Shown: positions 11,612-23,035 of the stretch, piece after piece
Numbering within the stretch: position 1 is the stretch's first letter
Layout: every line of letters starts with the position of its first letter
Source of the DNA: Rhodamnia argentea
Taxonomy: Eukaryota > Streptophyta > Magnoliopsida > Myrtales > Myrtaceae
Assembly (NCBI RefSeq): GCF_020921035.1
Contig: NC_063155.1
Location: 7,053,001-7,117,000, forward strand
Reading direction: 5' to 3'
Length of the DNA: 64,000 nucleotides
Position numbers and translations under genes: made by a program
Notes under the pieces: generated by a model
The model's database searches: none
The model's input: the letters and a program-made list of their open reading frames with translations, nothing else
What the model was told of the DNA's origin: nothing

Positions 11612-14165
11612 ATGGCTACTTCACTCTCCAAGCTGTCCTCCCACCTCCATCGATGCCTCCTCTCGAATCCCAGAGCTCCTGGCGTCGCCATGTCCCTGTG
11701 CACGGCGGCCTCGTCTCAGGACACTTCGGAACCGGAGGACAGGAGCCTCGAGTCGGAGGCCGACTCAGCTCCCTCGCAGCAATCGCCGCCGGCGCCGGCA
11801 TCCTCGGCGCAGGAACCGGAGCAGCAGCGCACGGTCTACGACCGGCCTCTCCAGAACGGCCTTGACACCGGGATTTACAAGGTGAGGTTCCGACGGACTT
11901 GCTCTGCGCTCTCGTTCTCCGTGACGTGCGTTCTAAGCCCACTTCGTAACCTGCGTATGAATCGGTGAGATTGGCCTTTTGTTAAATCCACGAGGCAGTG
12001 GAAATGTAACTTGTACTGTAGCGGGCAATGGACGTCAATGTACGTTTAGACATTGTGTTTCTGTGGATTCGCTTCCTCTGTATGTGCCTCGTGAAGCGCA
12101 AAAGTCTCTTTTTATGTCTTAGTGGGTTGTCCATGCTCCATGCTGATCTCTCCTTTTGATTGGCCTAATTGCGCTTCGTCTAGCGCGATAGTTTTGATAG
12201 CGTGATAGTTTTGACTTGAAGGTTTTTGATTGGAGGTTCTGCTTGCGAGGTTTGCTAGGCTATAATAATGGGGCAGGTTGGGCAAAACCCAATTGCGAAG
12301 AAGCTGAAGAGTGGGAGGACGGTAACCCTGTTCTCAGTTGGAACAGGAGGCGTCCGCAACAATAGGAGGCCACTGCAAAATGAGGAGCCCAGAGAGTATG
12401 CAGATCGCTCTTTGGTCCAGTGGCATCGTGTTTCGGTCTATCCCGAGGCATTGGGGGAGATGGTCAGGAAGCATGTTAGTCCTGGGTGAGAGTCCTATCT
12501 TCCTTATCTGCCGTGTATCTCTGTGCCAATTGTAACTCGTTTGGCAACCTTTGGGGATGTCAGTCGTTATGTCCTAGGTCACACTTGTTTGAGAAAGCTA
12601 GTGCTTATATGCAGCTGCAGTTAGCAGTAGCACAGGTGGGTTGAATGGCATGGTGTCGTGATAGGTTTGACTAATGGCATTTGGATTTGTTGGAAGGGTT
12701 TATTGGTTGTAAGTAGCATACTTGTGTATTGAGGTCCCGTCGCACTAATGACAAAAGTAATATTGGTAAGTTGACCTGATAAAGCCGTGGGTTTGATGGT
12801 GAATTAATCTTATTTTTGCTCATTTTGATTGACTGAAGTTGAATGTAGTTATGGGAGAAATGTTTGAGGTCAAATTGATGATGCCGATCAGTGAACCCTT
12901 AACATGATTTGTAACAGAAAGTTATACTGTTCTTATGAAGAATGTGTTCGAAACACTATGTTGCTCTTAGTGCAGTAGTTGCGGACTGTAAGCTAAATAA
13001 TGTACGTTCCTTTCCAAAATGTTTGAGTCAAAGATTGGTTTGTGGTTTAACTTGTTTGGTGGTCCTTGTACCCGCTGTGCATGATGTTCATCCGATTCTT
13101 GATGGCTGAAGGTTTAAAGGTCAAGGAAGGAGAATATCCTTTGCCAAGAAAAGGAAGGAGTGTGTCATTGGTCAGGACAATGGAAGGAGCATATCTGTGC
13201 TGAGGATTTGATTTGGGCTGGGATGTTGACAATATAAGATGTTTATTTGCTTAGTGAGCTGGGTTTGAGACGGAGGGGGAAAAGAGAAGTGCGGAAATGT
13301 AACTTATCCAGAATTAGTTTCTTGGGAGCTGTAGCTGGGCAATTCTGCTAATGGACCAGCCCACACTTCGTAGTTTTTATTATTGTTAAGAGCAGCTCTT
13401 TATACTTCCACAAGAATACTGACGTGCCACGCACTTTCATATATTTTGGTGACTGTAGCATGATCTTGTACTTGGAGGGCAATTTGGAGTCCAAAGTCTT
13501 CACTGATCCTGTATCTGGTCTTGTTCGACGTATAAGAGAGATTGCAATCCGTCGAAACGGTATGTGCAGTTCTGTACTTCTCTCTTTTAATGGTTGTATG
13601 GTTTTGGTTTACTGACATGACAGGGATATGAGGTCCTGTAATCCTTAAAGCTAGTTAATGCTGTCCTTGGAAAGTTTTTGTTTTAGCCATCTTTTATATA
13701 TGCTTTTCCTTGGAAATGAAGGTGGCAACCGACATTCATTTCACCTGCCAAATTTATGATTGACTTAGGAATTGCTAAATGGATAAGCAAATGACTGTAT
13801 ATTACCTAGTTTCGTGGATGTGGAAACGTGTTGCGTAACTGCTGCAGAGTTCGATTTGGAAATGAGGTGTCTCTGGGTATCTGTTGCATCTTAGCATTTC
13901 CTTCCGGTGTCAATTATGGAGGTCCTTTGAAAAAAAAGAGGCTTCTACTGTAGCTGTTTGGCCCTTTAGGTTCTAAAGTTAAGGAAGAAATGAATTCTCA
14001 AGGGAATGTTAGTTAGAGGACATAATCTAAGGTGCAGAAGATTCTCTTTTGTCGTGATCTTATTTCTATTGTGCGTATCATACAGGTCGCATTGTGTTTG
14101 TCGGGAAAGGTGGCGATTCCCAGCAGCCATCACAGGGTGAGACGAGAGGTGCTGGCTATTACTGA
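11612..14165 (+). CDS. MTSSB: Mitochondrial single-stranded DNA-binding protein
   Basis: A bacterial-type SSB that binds single-stranded DNA during mitochondrial genome replication and recombination surveillance. Exons 11612-11881, 12259-12485, 13459-13559 and 14086-14165 give 225 residues. Residues 1-75 are Ser/Ala/Pro-rich with scattered Arg, fitting a transit peptide. The rest is an OB fold: GQVGQNPIAKKLKSGRTVTL, a basic RRPLQNEEP segment and WHRVSVYPE (the aromatic DNA-binding strand). Exon 3 then adds ILYLEGNLESKVFTD and RRIREIAIRR. It ends in GKGGDSQQPSQ..RGAGYY, the usual plant mtSSB tail. All junctions keep frame (AAG/GCT, GG/C, G/GT). The bacterial acidic tip is missing, as in other plant mtSSBs. 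Leader bases 11548-11611 are GC-rich. Confidence 0.93.
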
Positions 14166-14169
14166 AGGA

Positions 14170-15000
14170 GGATGAGAGAAAAGGGAGAGCTTGTTTTCAG
14201 TTTTGTGCGTTTCTTTTGAAACCTCGTCTCCGTTAAGACTTTACAGGGCCATGCAAAAGCTGATATTCTCACTTCTTATGGCTGACCCATGTAAATTCTT
14301 TTGTCCTGGGCGCCTGTGACATTAAGGGAAATTCGTCAGTGTGAAGCGGAGCTGATTATTCATCAGTCTCTGAAATCATCTCAAGTTTTATGCAGAGATG
14401 ATCTGCTGCCTCCTTGTTGAGTTTATTGATTTTGACTTTCCTCTATGTTGCTCAGCCTTTCTACGTTTGCTGCTTCAGAGTTCTCCCAAAACTTTGACAC
14501 ACCGTTGAAGTGTAAACAGTGGTGACCAGATACAGATTGCCTAATGTTTCTTGTGAGCTGTTTGGGTGAAGTTCTTTAGCTTTGCTAGTTACTTCGTTGG
14601 CATCAAAAAGATGTGACACTGAACGGAGATGCATCCAAAGCCAGCCCATTCGTTGGAGAGGATGTTGGGACACAATAGGAGAGTATAGAGAATGTCTAGA
14701 ACCAACTCGGGGTCGAGTTCGCCGAAGATCGTACTAAAGCCGTTCCGAGTAGAGGGTCGACACTTGACGAGCTGCAAACAACTTAGTCTCTTGGTTTACA
14801 CCAATCCAGAGGGCCGATCGAACCCCGAACCCAATTGCCATTCGAGTCAGTGACTCGTGAGAAGTACGCCAGCACCGTGATTTTATAGAAGCTTAACTAG
14901 AGGAATTGACCTCAAATCTTTTGGAGAACTGTAGAGCACTGTGGAGGCGAAGCTTTTAGTTTTAGAGTTTCAACGAGCTCTCGAACACCTTATTCGGGGA
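14170..15000. other. 3' flank of mtSSB and spacer, no gene seen
   Basis: The first few hundred bases are presumably 3' UTR of mtSSB. Open frames of 62-70 codons on the minus strand (14461-14777) show no recognisable domain and sit in low-constraint sequence. Confidence 0.4.
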
Positions 15001-15480
15001 AAATTGTCGAAAAAGTTTCAAGTCTGTTACACATTTGTCAATTCAGTTCTAAATCTTTTAATTTCGTCAGTTGAGTCTTAAATATTTTCACATTTTTTCA
15101 ATGGAGACCAATCGAAAATTGCTAACGTGGACGTCGGGTGAACGTCGGTTATCTTACTTGACACAATCACCGTTGATTTGAACAATTTTTAATACATAAT
15201 TTTTTAAAAAAACTTCTTTATTATTTTTCCTTTTTTTTCTTTTCTTCCCAAAAATCTCAAAACCCCCGAGCCCAGAGATAATAAAAGAAAAGGGAATAGT
15301 ATCCGAAAGTAAATTCGACTGGACAAACCTTGCTACTAGTGTGCCTAGCCTTAGATCTCCATGTGCGGCGGAATCATGGGTTCGAGCCCGGTCGTCAGTC
15401 CCGCCACCGGCGACGGAGCCAACCGATGACAAGGCAGTGCCAGAGCAAAACGTATAATTGAAATTTTCCGGAGGGGGATA
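15000..15480. mobile_element. Partial copy of the 'CAATTGAGTC' inverted-repeat family with GC core
   Basis: The block begins with AAAGTTTCAAGTCTGTTACA and TGTCAATTCAGTTCTAAATC, runs through the ACGTGGACGTCGG motif found in the complete relatives at 15.7 and 49.7 kb, and then shows a pyrimidine tract and a GC-rich stretch. The right end is missing or scrambled. A GGTTCGAGCCC word at 15379 resembles a polymerase III B box, but no matching A box was found. Confidence 0.4.
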
Positions 15481-15680
15481 AAGTTATGCTCTTTCTCTCT
15501 GGGTGACCTTGCTGGTGGCTTGGCGGAGAGAATAGGTCTGGGAGTCGAGTCCGCGACTGCTTAGGCTCGAGAATAATGCGCCGTTGTTTTAGCCATGGTT
15601 GATTAGTTCTGTTGCATTATACGCAGCTCACTACTATCATGCTGTGTCTAGGATCGGCGCTGATAATGCAGGGACAAGAA

Positions 15681-16352
15681 CAGGAAAAACTATCCAAAAA
15701 GTCCTAATCATATTGCACTTTTTTCAATTGGGCCGTAATCCTTTTAATTTTGTTAATTATCCCAAATATTTTTACGTTTTGCCAATTGAGTCAATGCGGT
15801 CAATTTTACCCGGAAAGCATTGATGCAAATAATTTTTTTAAAAAATATTGTAATATTGTTTCGATTTTTTCTTTTACTTTCTTTTGTTTTCCTTCTTTAC
15901 TTTTTTCTTTTTTATACATATATTTTTTTTCTTTCCTTTTTTTTACCCTTTTTCCCACCATTAGCCACTGTCGGGCCTCGGATGAAGGTCGTCAGCCTCG
16001 AGTGAGGGCCGCCCTCGCCTAGGCTAGTGTGGGCAACCCTCGCCCTCACCGATTTGATGAAAGAAGAAAAAAAACAAAAATAAAAAGAAAAACACGATAA
16101 CATAATAAAATGATAACACAAATAATAAAATTTTTGAAATAAATATTAATATCTTATAAAAAAAAATCGTTCACGTCATCGCCGACCGTGCTACAACAGT
16201 TGTCCACGTTAGCTATTTTCTGTCAAAATTGACAGATGGACCTCAATTAGTAAAACGTGGAAAGGTTTAGAATTTAATTGATAAAATTATAAAGTTTTAG
16301 TACTGAATTCGGAAAAGCACAATAGATTTGGGACTCTTTGCACAGTTTTACA
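15681..16352. mobile_element. hAT-like non-autonomous element with 8-bp target duplication and GC core
   Basis: The left end (GAAAAACTATCCAAAAAGTC) and right end (reverse complement TAAAACTGTGCAAAGAGTCC) are imperfect inverted repeats extending about 40 bp. The direct repeat GACAAGAA flanks it at 15673-15680 and 16353-16360. Eight bases is the duplication length typical of hAT transposases. Inside lies a pyrimidine-rich arm (15860-15960), a GC-rich core with GGGCCGCCCTCGCC (about 15960-16055) and a purine-rich arm. No transposase is encoded. Confidence 0.62.
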
Positions 16353-16359
16353 GACAAGA

Positions 16360-16927
16360 AGCGGTCACAGCACAGGAAATACCTCGAAAAGCTAAGAACC
16401 GTGCCGTCCCGCAAGCTTCTCTGTTTCTTGATTTAAATGAATCTATGCAATAATTTTCCGTTTGGATCGCATCTACGCAGGCCAAACACAAAAGGGTGCA
16501 TTGATGGCGGCCATTGCGCAATCTTCAAATTCAGCGGGCGGTGCTAGAAGTTGAAATCCTCCATAAAGAGGAGGGAGAGGGGGGAAACGAATGGACCTCT
16601 GCTCACTCCAAAAGGGACTGGGGAAACGAAAACCAGAACTGTAAATCCCCGTTTGGTCTGAACCAATCTCGGTCACGGTTTTGTTGGGCGTCGCCGCAAC
16701 AAAGAGGCATATGATAGGCCTGACCTCGAGCACAAAAGTGCTTTGTCAACAAAAGCTAAAGTAGCTAGTTTCTTGAAGATGGGCCTTCAATGGCAGAAAC
16801 AGAGAGAGACAGAGAGAGAGAGAGGGAGCTGTAATCTAATCTAAACAGTGGGCAGTACTCGGTTGTGCAGGCCTACGAGGAACAAACGGCAGGTCGTTTT
16901 CCACCATCTTCTTTGGAATAATGCCTC

Positions 16928-16964
<37 letters not shown>

Positions 16965-17270
16965 CTCTCAAAAGATGATAGGGTGGTCCAGAGTTTTAGG
17001 CACCCAAAAGCTTTTAAATGCTCTTCTCTCTCTCTGTCTCCTTCCTTATGTTTTTTTTGTTTTTTTGTTTTACTTGTGTGCTAGGGATATTGATGTTTTC
17101 TTAGGAGGGGTTTGAGAGGAAAATTGCTGGATGTAGCCCAAGTTAAATCAAGCAATTGGAGTGCTTTTATTCCCAAGCATGATTGATTATAGGGGAAAGA
17201 GGATGCATGTGTCGTTTGCTAGCGAATTTCGCCTTAAAGGGATGATTATGCAAGTGGTTTTCCAAATTTT
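16360..17270. other. Spacer with CT/GA microsatellites, no gene called
   Basis: It contains GA-rich 16798-16826 and (CT)15 at 16932-16961. The frames at 16473-16733 and 16848-17115 arise partly from the microsatellite and show no domain. The non-repeat sequence around 16470-16900 has moderate GC and could be a UTR or a non-coding transcript, but nothing here proves it. Confidence 0.35.
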
Positions 17271-17274
17271 GGCT

Positions 17275-17795
17275 CGATGTGCAGCGCAGTTCTCGGACTT
17301 TTAATTTGTTCAATATGATCTCTGAACTGTTAGTAAATATTTTCCGTTTGCTCAAACAACAAATCACACGTCATTTGATGACTCGGATTATTATATAATG
17401 GGTTGGAAATTTTTCTTTTTTTTAAAAATGATGAGTCAACATTTCTACATTCTTATTCATCCACTTCAGAAAATGAAAAAAAATGAGGAGGAATTGAGGC
17501 TTTAACATGTTTATCGTTATTTGATGATATGAATAATTAAATTCAAATTTGAGATCAATATCTTATGTGAATGGTCCCTGTGAAACTTTCATTTTATCCG
17601 GTGCTCGAACTTAATCGGATTGAAAGTCACATCTATAAATTCTGTTAAGTTGAATTATAACGGAAAGATGGTATTGAATATTTTTATACGGTTTAGGGAC
17701 TACATCGAATAGTTATTAACAGTTCAACGGACCGTATTGAACATATTGAAAATGCAAAGACGACATCGTAGAATTGGATCAAAGTTTGGGATGCA
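17275..17795. mobile_element. Copy of the 'TGAACTTTTAATTTG' inverted-repeat family
   Basis: Shared phrases with the element at 26.4 kb include ACTTTTAATTTGTTCAATAT and GATCTCTGAACT on the left, and inverted counterparts near the right end (GACCGTATTGAACATATTG, then TTGGATCAAAGTTTGGGATG). It carries no coding capacity. Its edges are approximate. Confidence 0.45.
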
Positions 17796-17807
17796 TTTAT
17801 ATCGTTT

Positions 17808-18030
17808 TGCATTGATGATTGCTTATCGTATTGTCAACGGCAATGGAAGCAAATGCCAGTGCCACGTCATCTGCATGTAATTGGGAGCCAAGGAAAGGTC
17901 GCTGGCAAAGTGCATGGAGCCTCTTGTAGTCCCCAGGAGTAGGGCGAAAGTGAACAGCCATTAGCTTCCACCATAGGCCCTTCTTGTACAGGCTGCAGAA
18001 CCAGACCTTAATTAAATGCCCATCCGCCAT
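17808..18030 (-). other. Unassigned open frame, possibly an old gene fragment
   Basis: The minus-strand frame starts MADGHLIKVWFCSLYKKG, continues with KLMAVHFRPTPGDYKRLHAL and then LHADDVALAFASIAV. Its composition is protein-like (balanced, Trp-containing, not repeat-driven) and differs from the AT-rich DNA around it. A TIR element abuts it at 18041. I do not recognise the family. It may be a captured or broken exon, or chance. Confidence 0.2.
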
Positions 18031-18040
18031 TTTTAACACT

Positions 18041-18652
18041 GGGGTTGCGTTTGTTTTAGAAAAAAGTATTTTATTAAAATTAATTTTGCGGACTTTCACT
18101 CATTTGATTCATCGAAAAATAACTCAATGAATAGAAAACACTTTTCGATCAAAGGAAAGTTCATGTGCAAAATCAAAGAAGTGAAATTCCCAATCTGAAG
18201 AGTTGAAGTTTAAAATTTTAATATTATTTTCTCTTCTTTTTTTTTCTCTTCCTCCCTCATCGTGATTGGCCGGCAGCGGCCACTAGCAAGCTCAAGGCCA
18301 TCGGATTTGGCGGCCTCGAGGCTGTTAGTGGCCTTAGGCAAGCCTCGAGCTCGCCGGTGGCCACCGGCTCCCGTGGGTTGCGGATGGCAGGAATGAAAGT
18401 GGAGGAAGAAAGGAGAAGAAAAAGAAAAAGTAATAAAAATTAATTTAGAAATTCTAATTTCTTTTTCACCTCATATAAAGTTATGAGATTGAAATTATTT
18501 TACAAATGGAATATCACAAAACATTTTTGGTAACATATCATCAAACAAAGGAAAACAAAGCATTTTCTGGGAAAATGATTTTGCGGAAATCATTTTTCGA
18601 AAAACGGAAAAATGAATTCCCAAAAAACGTTTTCAGTTAAACAAACGCACCC
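18041..18652. mobile_element. Inverted-repeat element of the 'GCGTTTGTTT' family with GC core
   Basis: The left end GGGTTGCGTTTGTTTTAG and the right end (reverse complement AGGGTGCGTTTGTTTAAC) are near-perfect terminal inverted repeats. Subterminal AAAATGATTTTGCGGAAATC words are typical of the family. The middle has a pyrimidine arm (18225-18255), a GC-rich core with GGCGGCCTCGAGGC (about 18255-18395) and a purine arm (18395-18440). I could not find a convincing target duplication. It is non-autonomous. Confidence 0.6.
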
Positions 18653-19410
18653 TAAATCCGTAAATCGGGTGTGTCGAGTTGGGTCGGATCGAAAATGGTT
18701 CGGCTCAAATAAGTTCATTTTCATACAATGAAAATCATACTCGACTAATATTCCTAAAACACTTTTACATTTAACACAATTTAAGAAAACTCATACTTAA
18801 ACTAATTTGAAAGTGTGTAATGAGTGGGAGCGAGATCAAGGGCGAGAGAGAATGGAGAGAAAGAGTCATATATGTAAGTTGAGTCTAAATAAGTTATGAA
18901 CCCATTTAACACCTCAGCTCATCATATACGAGTTAAGGAATAAGTTTATGACCCATTTTGATAGTTCTATTTAGCACTTCATTAGAAAAAAATTCAATCG
19001 CATTCTTTCCGATCAAGAATCAACCCAAAACACCGTCACGAGCCTCGCATATTCCTCCTTTCGACGATGAACTTTGCTCACGCGTGAGTCCTTATTATGC
19101 ACGCGGCGCGTATCTTGATTCTTTTAAAAGGACGGAATAAAAAAAAAAAAAAAGATGCCTTCCTTTAGCTCACAAGGGACGTACGTTCCATGGATCCTTT
19201 CATTTTGGATTCTAGATCAAGGGAATGTAGTGACAACCGCCATGAATGACTTGCTGCAAGAAAAAGGAGAGTGAAAACTTGCGCCCCCCACTCTCCTTAA
19301 GAAAGGAGAAGGCATCAATAAATAAATCCAGTCTTGTGTCTGCGTGCAGCCCCTACATGCATGCATGGCACGTCTCATTATGACACCCCCGATCATATAT
19401 TGGCCCCCGG
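18653..19410. other. AT-rich spacer, no gene seen
   Basis: No domain-bearing frame is present. A 60-codon frame at 18958 is unsupported. Confidence 0.35.
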
Positions 19411-19414
19411 TAAG

Positions 19415-19450
19415 AACCCTAACCCTAACCCTAACCCTAACCCTAACCCT
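19415..19450. repeat. Interstitial telomere-like repeat, six AACCCT units
   Basis: Six perfect 6-bp units (CCCTAA, that is TTAGGG on the other strand). Most dicots have the 7-bp TTTAGGG telomere repeat, so this matches the vertebrate/Asparagales unit rather than the expected one. Confidence 0.92.
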
Positions 19451-19614
19451 AGCTATATAACTCGAAAAAACAAGAATTTATGTATGTACTAGGAGATGGA
19501 ATGAACCTCTTTCGTCGTAGGAAGTAATGCTGGGAGCTCTTATCAAAGAGCTTGAATATGACCCGATTGTTTAGATACTTATTTACAATTCGCCGCGTAA
19601 TTTAAATTAAAAAT

Positions 19615-19990
19615 GGAACAATGTCACGAAATACTCTAACCTAGTACATATGTGACGAATTTACCCTCCGCTAGTTTTTATTAAGTTTTATCGTGAAGTT
19701 GCCGAGTTGGATGACATGTGGCAATTGACAGAGTGTACCGGTTTGAAATTTTTATCCTAATTTTATTACAAATGTACCAGTTTAAAATTTTTATTATAAG
19801 AACCCAATTTTAACGAAGACTAATGAAGGTAAATTTGCCATAGGTATATCAATTTAGAGTTTTCGGTGATCGCAAAATTAGTTTAGGATAAACTTCTCAC
19901 AAGTATACCGATTTGGGATTTTTGATGGTCAAAAAATTAATTTACAGTAAATTTATCGTAAATGCATCAGTTTGTGATTTTCGTTCTATT
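19615..19990. mobile_element. Foldback family copy ('GTGACAAATTTACC' units)
   Basis: Units with TACATATGTGACGAATTTACC on the left and inverted ATCAGTTTGTGATTTTC-type units on the right match the complete element at 27.7 kb. It ends in CTATTAACCC, the family terminus. It lies about 680 bp upstream of the PII-2-type gene. Confidence 0.5.
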
Positions 19991-20669
19991 AACCCTTGAA
20001 AGATAAAGCATCGATGCTTGTTGCATCCTTAAAAGTAACGTCGCGACAAATCCTGGCGTTTTAACCGGAACTAGAAACCCTAGTCCCAACCATCGTCGAT
20101 GGCTCTTTGATCCTCCTGCCAATCTAACATAAATTCTTCCCCAACAGGAAAACACAACCACATGCCCAAAGAAGAGGTCGCGCCAAGACCACCTCGTACT
20201 CTGCGAGTACATGCTTTGAAAAATTTTCTTGAATTTCTTCGAAGAAAGTGAGTTCCGGTACTTGCTTTTGCTGCAGAAAAGAGAAACTCCGGATTAGATC
20301 TTCCTCTGCCCTGTGCAAGCTTCTTGCTTCGCTGTTTGTGTGGGGATCTGTACGGAAGTCACGTAGTAGAGCAGTTCATGATCCTCCGTGTTTTCCAGTC
20401 TGCTCGGTCTAACGGGAGCTTCTCTTCCTGTGCTGTCGGTGTTTTCCGGGAAAACCAGACATCCTGCCCATTTTGCTTTTCTTTCTTGTCATGTTTCCTC
20501 TCTTTATGGCGGTGTGACCTGTGATGAGATGAGCTTAGCGTGGCCCTTTCGGAAAACAGACTCCTGTCTCTCTCATTGGCTTTTAAAAGGGTTGATACAT
20601 ACGAGTTTTGAGGAGCGCTAGTTGCTTCTTCACTGGGTCTTTGTGGCTTTCTGGTTTCTAGATTTGGCC

Positions 20670-21431
20670 ATGAAGATGTCGTTTGGCCCTCCTCTTTGCT
20701 TCTTGATCGTGCTGCTCTTGCTGTCCTTGTCCTTGTTGAGCGTTTCTTGCAGAGGCCAAGAACAGGAGAACGGTTCTTCAGGGGCTCCAATGGAGAGAAG
20801 AGAGCAAGAGGCACTGTACTCTGCAATTCAGGGTTTCGTGGGCAGATGGTGGAATGGCTCTGATTTGTATCCAGACCCTTGTGGGTGGACACCGATTCAG
20901 GTACTTTCGCTACTCTTATGAATAACATGCAAGAGATGAGTGGAGATCAGAGATCATGTTACCAGCATTTTGGCTATGCATTGTCTCAGTTTCATAGGAA
21001 AATGGACATCTTGTCGGAAAAAACATGCGAAGATATGTAATGGAAGAGAAAGTAGTCATCGGATGAATGTCCAAATCCAGGTCAACTTTTTCTTGTTTCA
21101 AGTAGAAAAGAGGGGTCTTGTAAACTCAGCTAACTAATGCTGTATAGTGAGTTCTTGGAGTTTCCCCGCGTGCAATTGTCAACATCAAAGAAACCCTTTT
21201 GAGTTTCAAATCACAGTTAGAAATTTCCAGTACAATACATGTATCTTGGAATCTTCCCTAGAGAAATTCTCCCTCAATATCAAATTAGACAAGCAGTGTA
21301 CTAGGATCCGCGACGTGTCCAGGATCTTCCAATAGTTTACTTCCTCCTACTTTCAATGGAGCATTTTTTGCCCAAATTACTCAACCAAGACCTGCAAATC
21401 TAAATGGTAATTATGGCGAAAGGATTTGGCA

Positions 21432-21462
<31 letters not shown>

Positions 21463-23035
21463 AGGGCCCTAATCCAACCCATGAGTATGATCATTGAAAA
21501 TGAGTTGAGCTTCATTAGTTCTGGTAATCCAACTGAACTTCATCAATCTTGAAGGTCACACTTGATTCACCAAAAGCAATGGCCTTTGACCTTCATGTCC
21601 ATCTAGTGCCCAAGAGCCATTACTCCTCCTGCAACTCAGAAGAGAAGTAATGTACACGCCTTGTCACCTTCACTCGCTAATTGTTTTGAGTGGAATTGAG
21701 TGCTTCATGAAGAGGCCAACCTTGACTTTCCATTTTCCATGGTCGATGCAGGGAGTGTCTTGTGATCTCTACAATGGCTCGTGGTACGTGAGCGCCTTGA
21801 ACATCGGACCGGTCTATGAAAACTCTCTGAACTGCGCCCAAGATGCAGGGTTCACGCATCACTTGTTCGAGCTCAAGCACCTCACGACACTCTCCATCTA
21901 CAGCTGCTTCCTGTCCCCTCACCAAAGCCCTGTCAGGATCTCCAGCTTCAGCTGGGGAGCTTTATCAAACACCTTGGAGTCGGTAGAGTTCAGATCAAAC
22001 CCGGGACTCGTCGGAATGATTCCCACCAGCATTGGCAGCCTCAAGCATCTCCAATCCCTAATCCTTCTCGAGAATGGGCTAACTGGGCCTTTGCCACTGG
22101 AATTGGGCAATCTGATCAGCCTGAAAAGGCTCGTCCTTTCATCGAACGGGTTCGTGGGTCAGATCCCACCGGCTCTCGGGGGATTGAGCAACCTCTTGAT
22201 CCTTGACTGCAGCAGGAACAACCTATCCGGGCCATTGCCGTTGACTTTTGGTGGGCTGACCACGCTCCTGAAGCTCGACCTGAGCAACAACAACCTGGAC
22301 GGGTCTCTGCCCCGAGAACTCGGGAACATGAGAAACCTCACGCTCTTGGACCTCGGGGGCAACAAAATCTCAGGCGGGTTGATCGAAGACATCCAAGGAA
22401 TGGTCTCCTTAAAGGAGATGGTGATGTCCAACAACCCAACACTGCGCGGCGAGCTCGCGGGCATCGAATGGACGAACCTGGAGGATCTTGAAGTGCTGGA
22501 CCTATCCAACACCGGGCTGAGAGGCCACATTCCAGAGTCCATGACCCAGCTCAAACGGCTGAGATTCTTGGGACTCAGCGATAATTCCCTCTCGGGGACT
22601 CCTCCTCCCAAGCTCGCATCACTGCCTTGCATCAGCGCTCTTTACCTGAACGGGAACAATCTGACCGGCCAGCTCGATTTCCCAGGCACGTTCTTCAGCA
22701 AGATGGGCAGGCGTTTCGGAGCGTGGAATAATCCCAGTCTCTGTCACCGGCTCCCATTAACGCCATCGTCGTCGTCGTCATCATCGGGTGCCGATGCGCC
22801 TTTTGGGGTGAGGCCGTGCTCTCGGGAAGGAAACGCCAGCAGCAGCAGCAACCACGTGGGGTCGTCTCTATCGATAGCCAAGATAAGCGAAGGACGCGAT
22901 GATCTGCATTGGGATCTGCAGGTCGAGGTCTCCGTGGGATGCCCGAGTCGGGGCGGTGATGGGTCATGGTGGGGCTCGAGAGGGAAGGTGACGATGGCGT
23001 TGGTTGGTGTAGCCTTGATCGTCGTGTTCGTGTAG
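20670..23035 (+). CDS. PII-2: PII-2-type leucine-rich-repeat cell-surface protein
   Basis: Exons 20670-20900 and 21752-23035 (851-bp intron, phase 0 at Gln/Gly) give 504 residues. Residues 1-31 are a strong signal peptide (Leu-rich core SFGPPLCFLIVLLLLSLSLL region). Residues 55-85 hold the family block WWNGSDLYPDPCGWTPIQGV. About nine plant-type LRRs follow (GxIPxxLGxLxxL), from roughly residue 150 to 390, for example LVGMIPTSIGSLKHLQSL. There is no kinase domain. The last residues (KVTMALVGVALIVVFV) are a hydrophobic end with no cytoplasmic tail, which fits a GPI-anchor signal or a membrane tail. A Ser-rich low-complexity run coded by TCG/TCA lies before it. Arabidopsis PII-2 (Piriformospora indica-insensitive 2) is needed for growth promotion by that root endophyte and sits in plasma membrane microdomains. 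In-frame ATGs also exist at 20622 and 20676; 20670 leaves the cleanest signal peptide. Confidence 0.85.
21440..21463. repeat. A24 homopolymer in the PII-2 intron
   Basis: A run of 24 A residues inside the single intron, possibly a remnant retroposon tail. No matching body was identified. Confidence 0.85.

Noticed and set aside
15375-15400. tRNA-like B box (GGTTCGAGCCC), possible SINE or tRNA
   Set aside because: No A box at the right distance, no cloverleaf and no A-rich tail; it lies inside a GC-rich element core where such words are expected by chance.
20359-20928. 189-codon minus-strand frame over the 5' region of PII-2
   Set aside because: It overlaps the signal-peptide exon in antisense, is low in complexity and has no domain.
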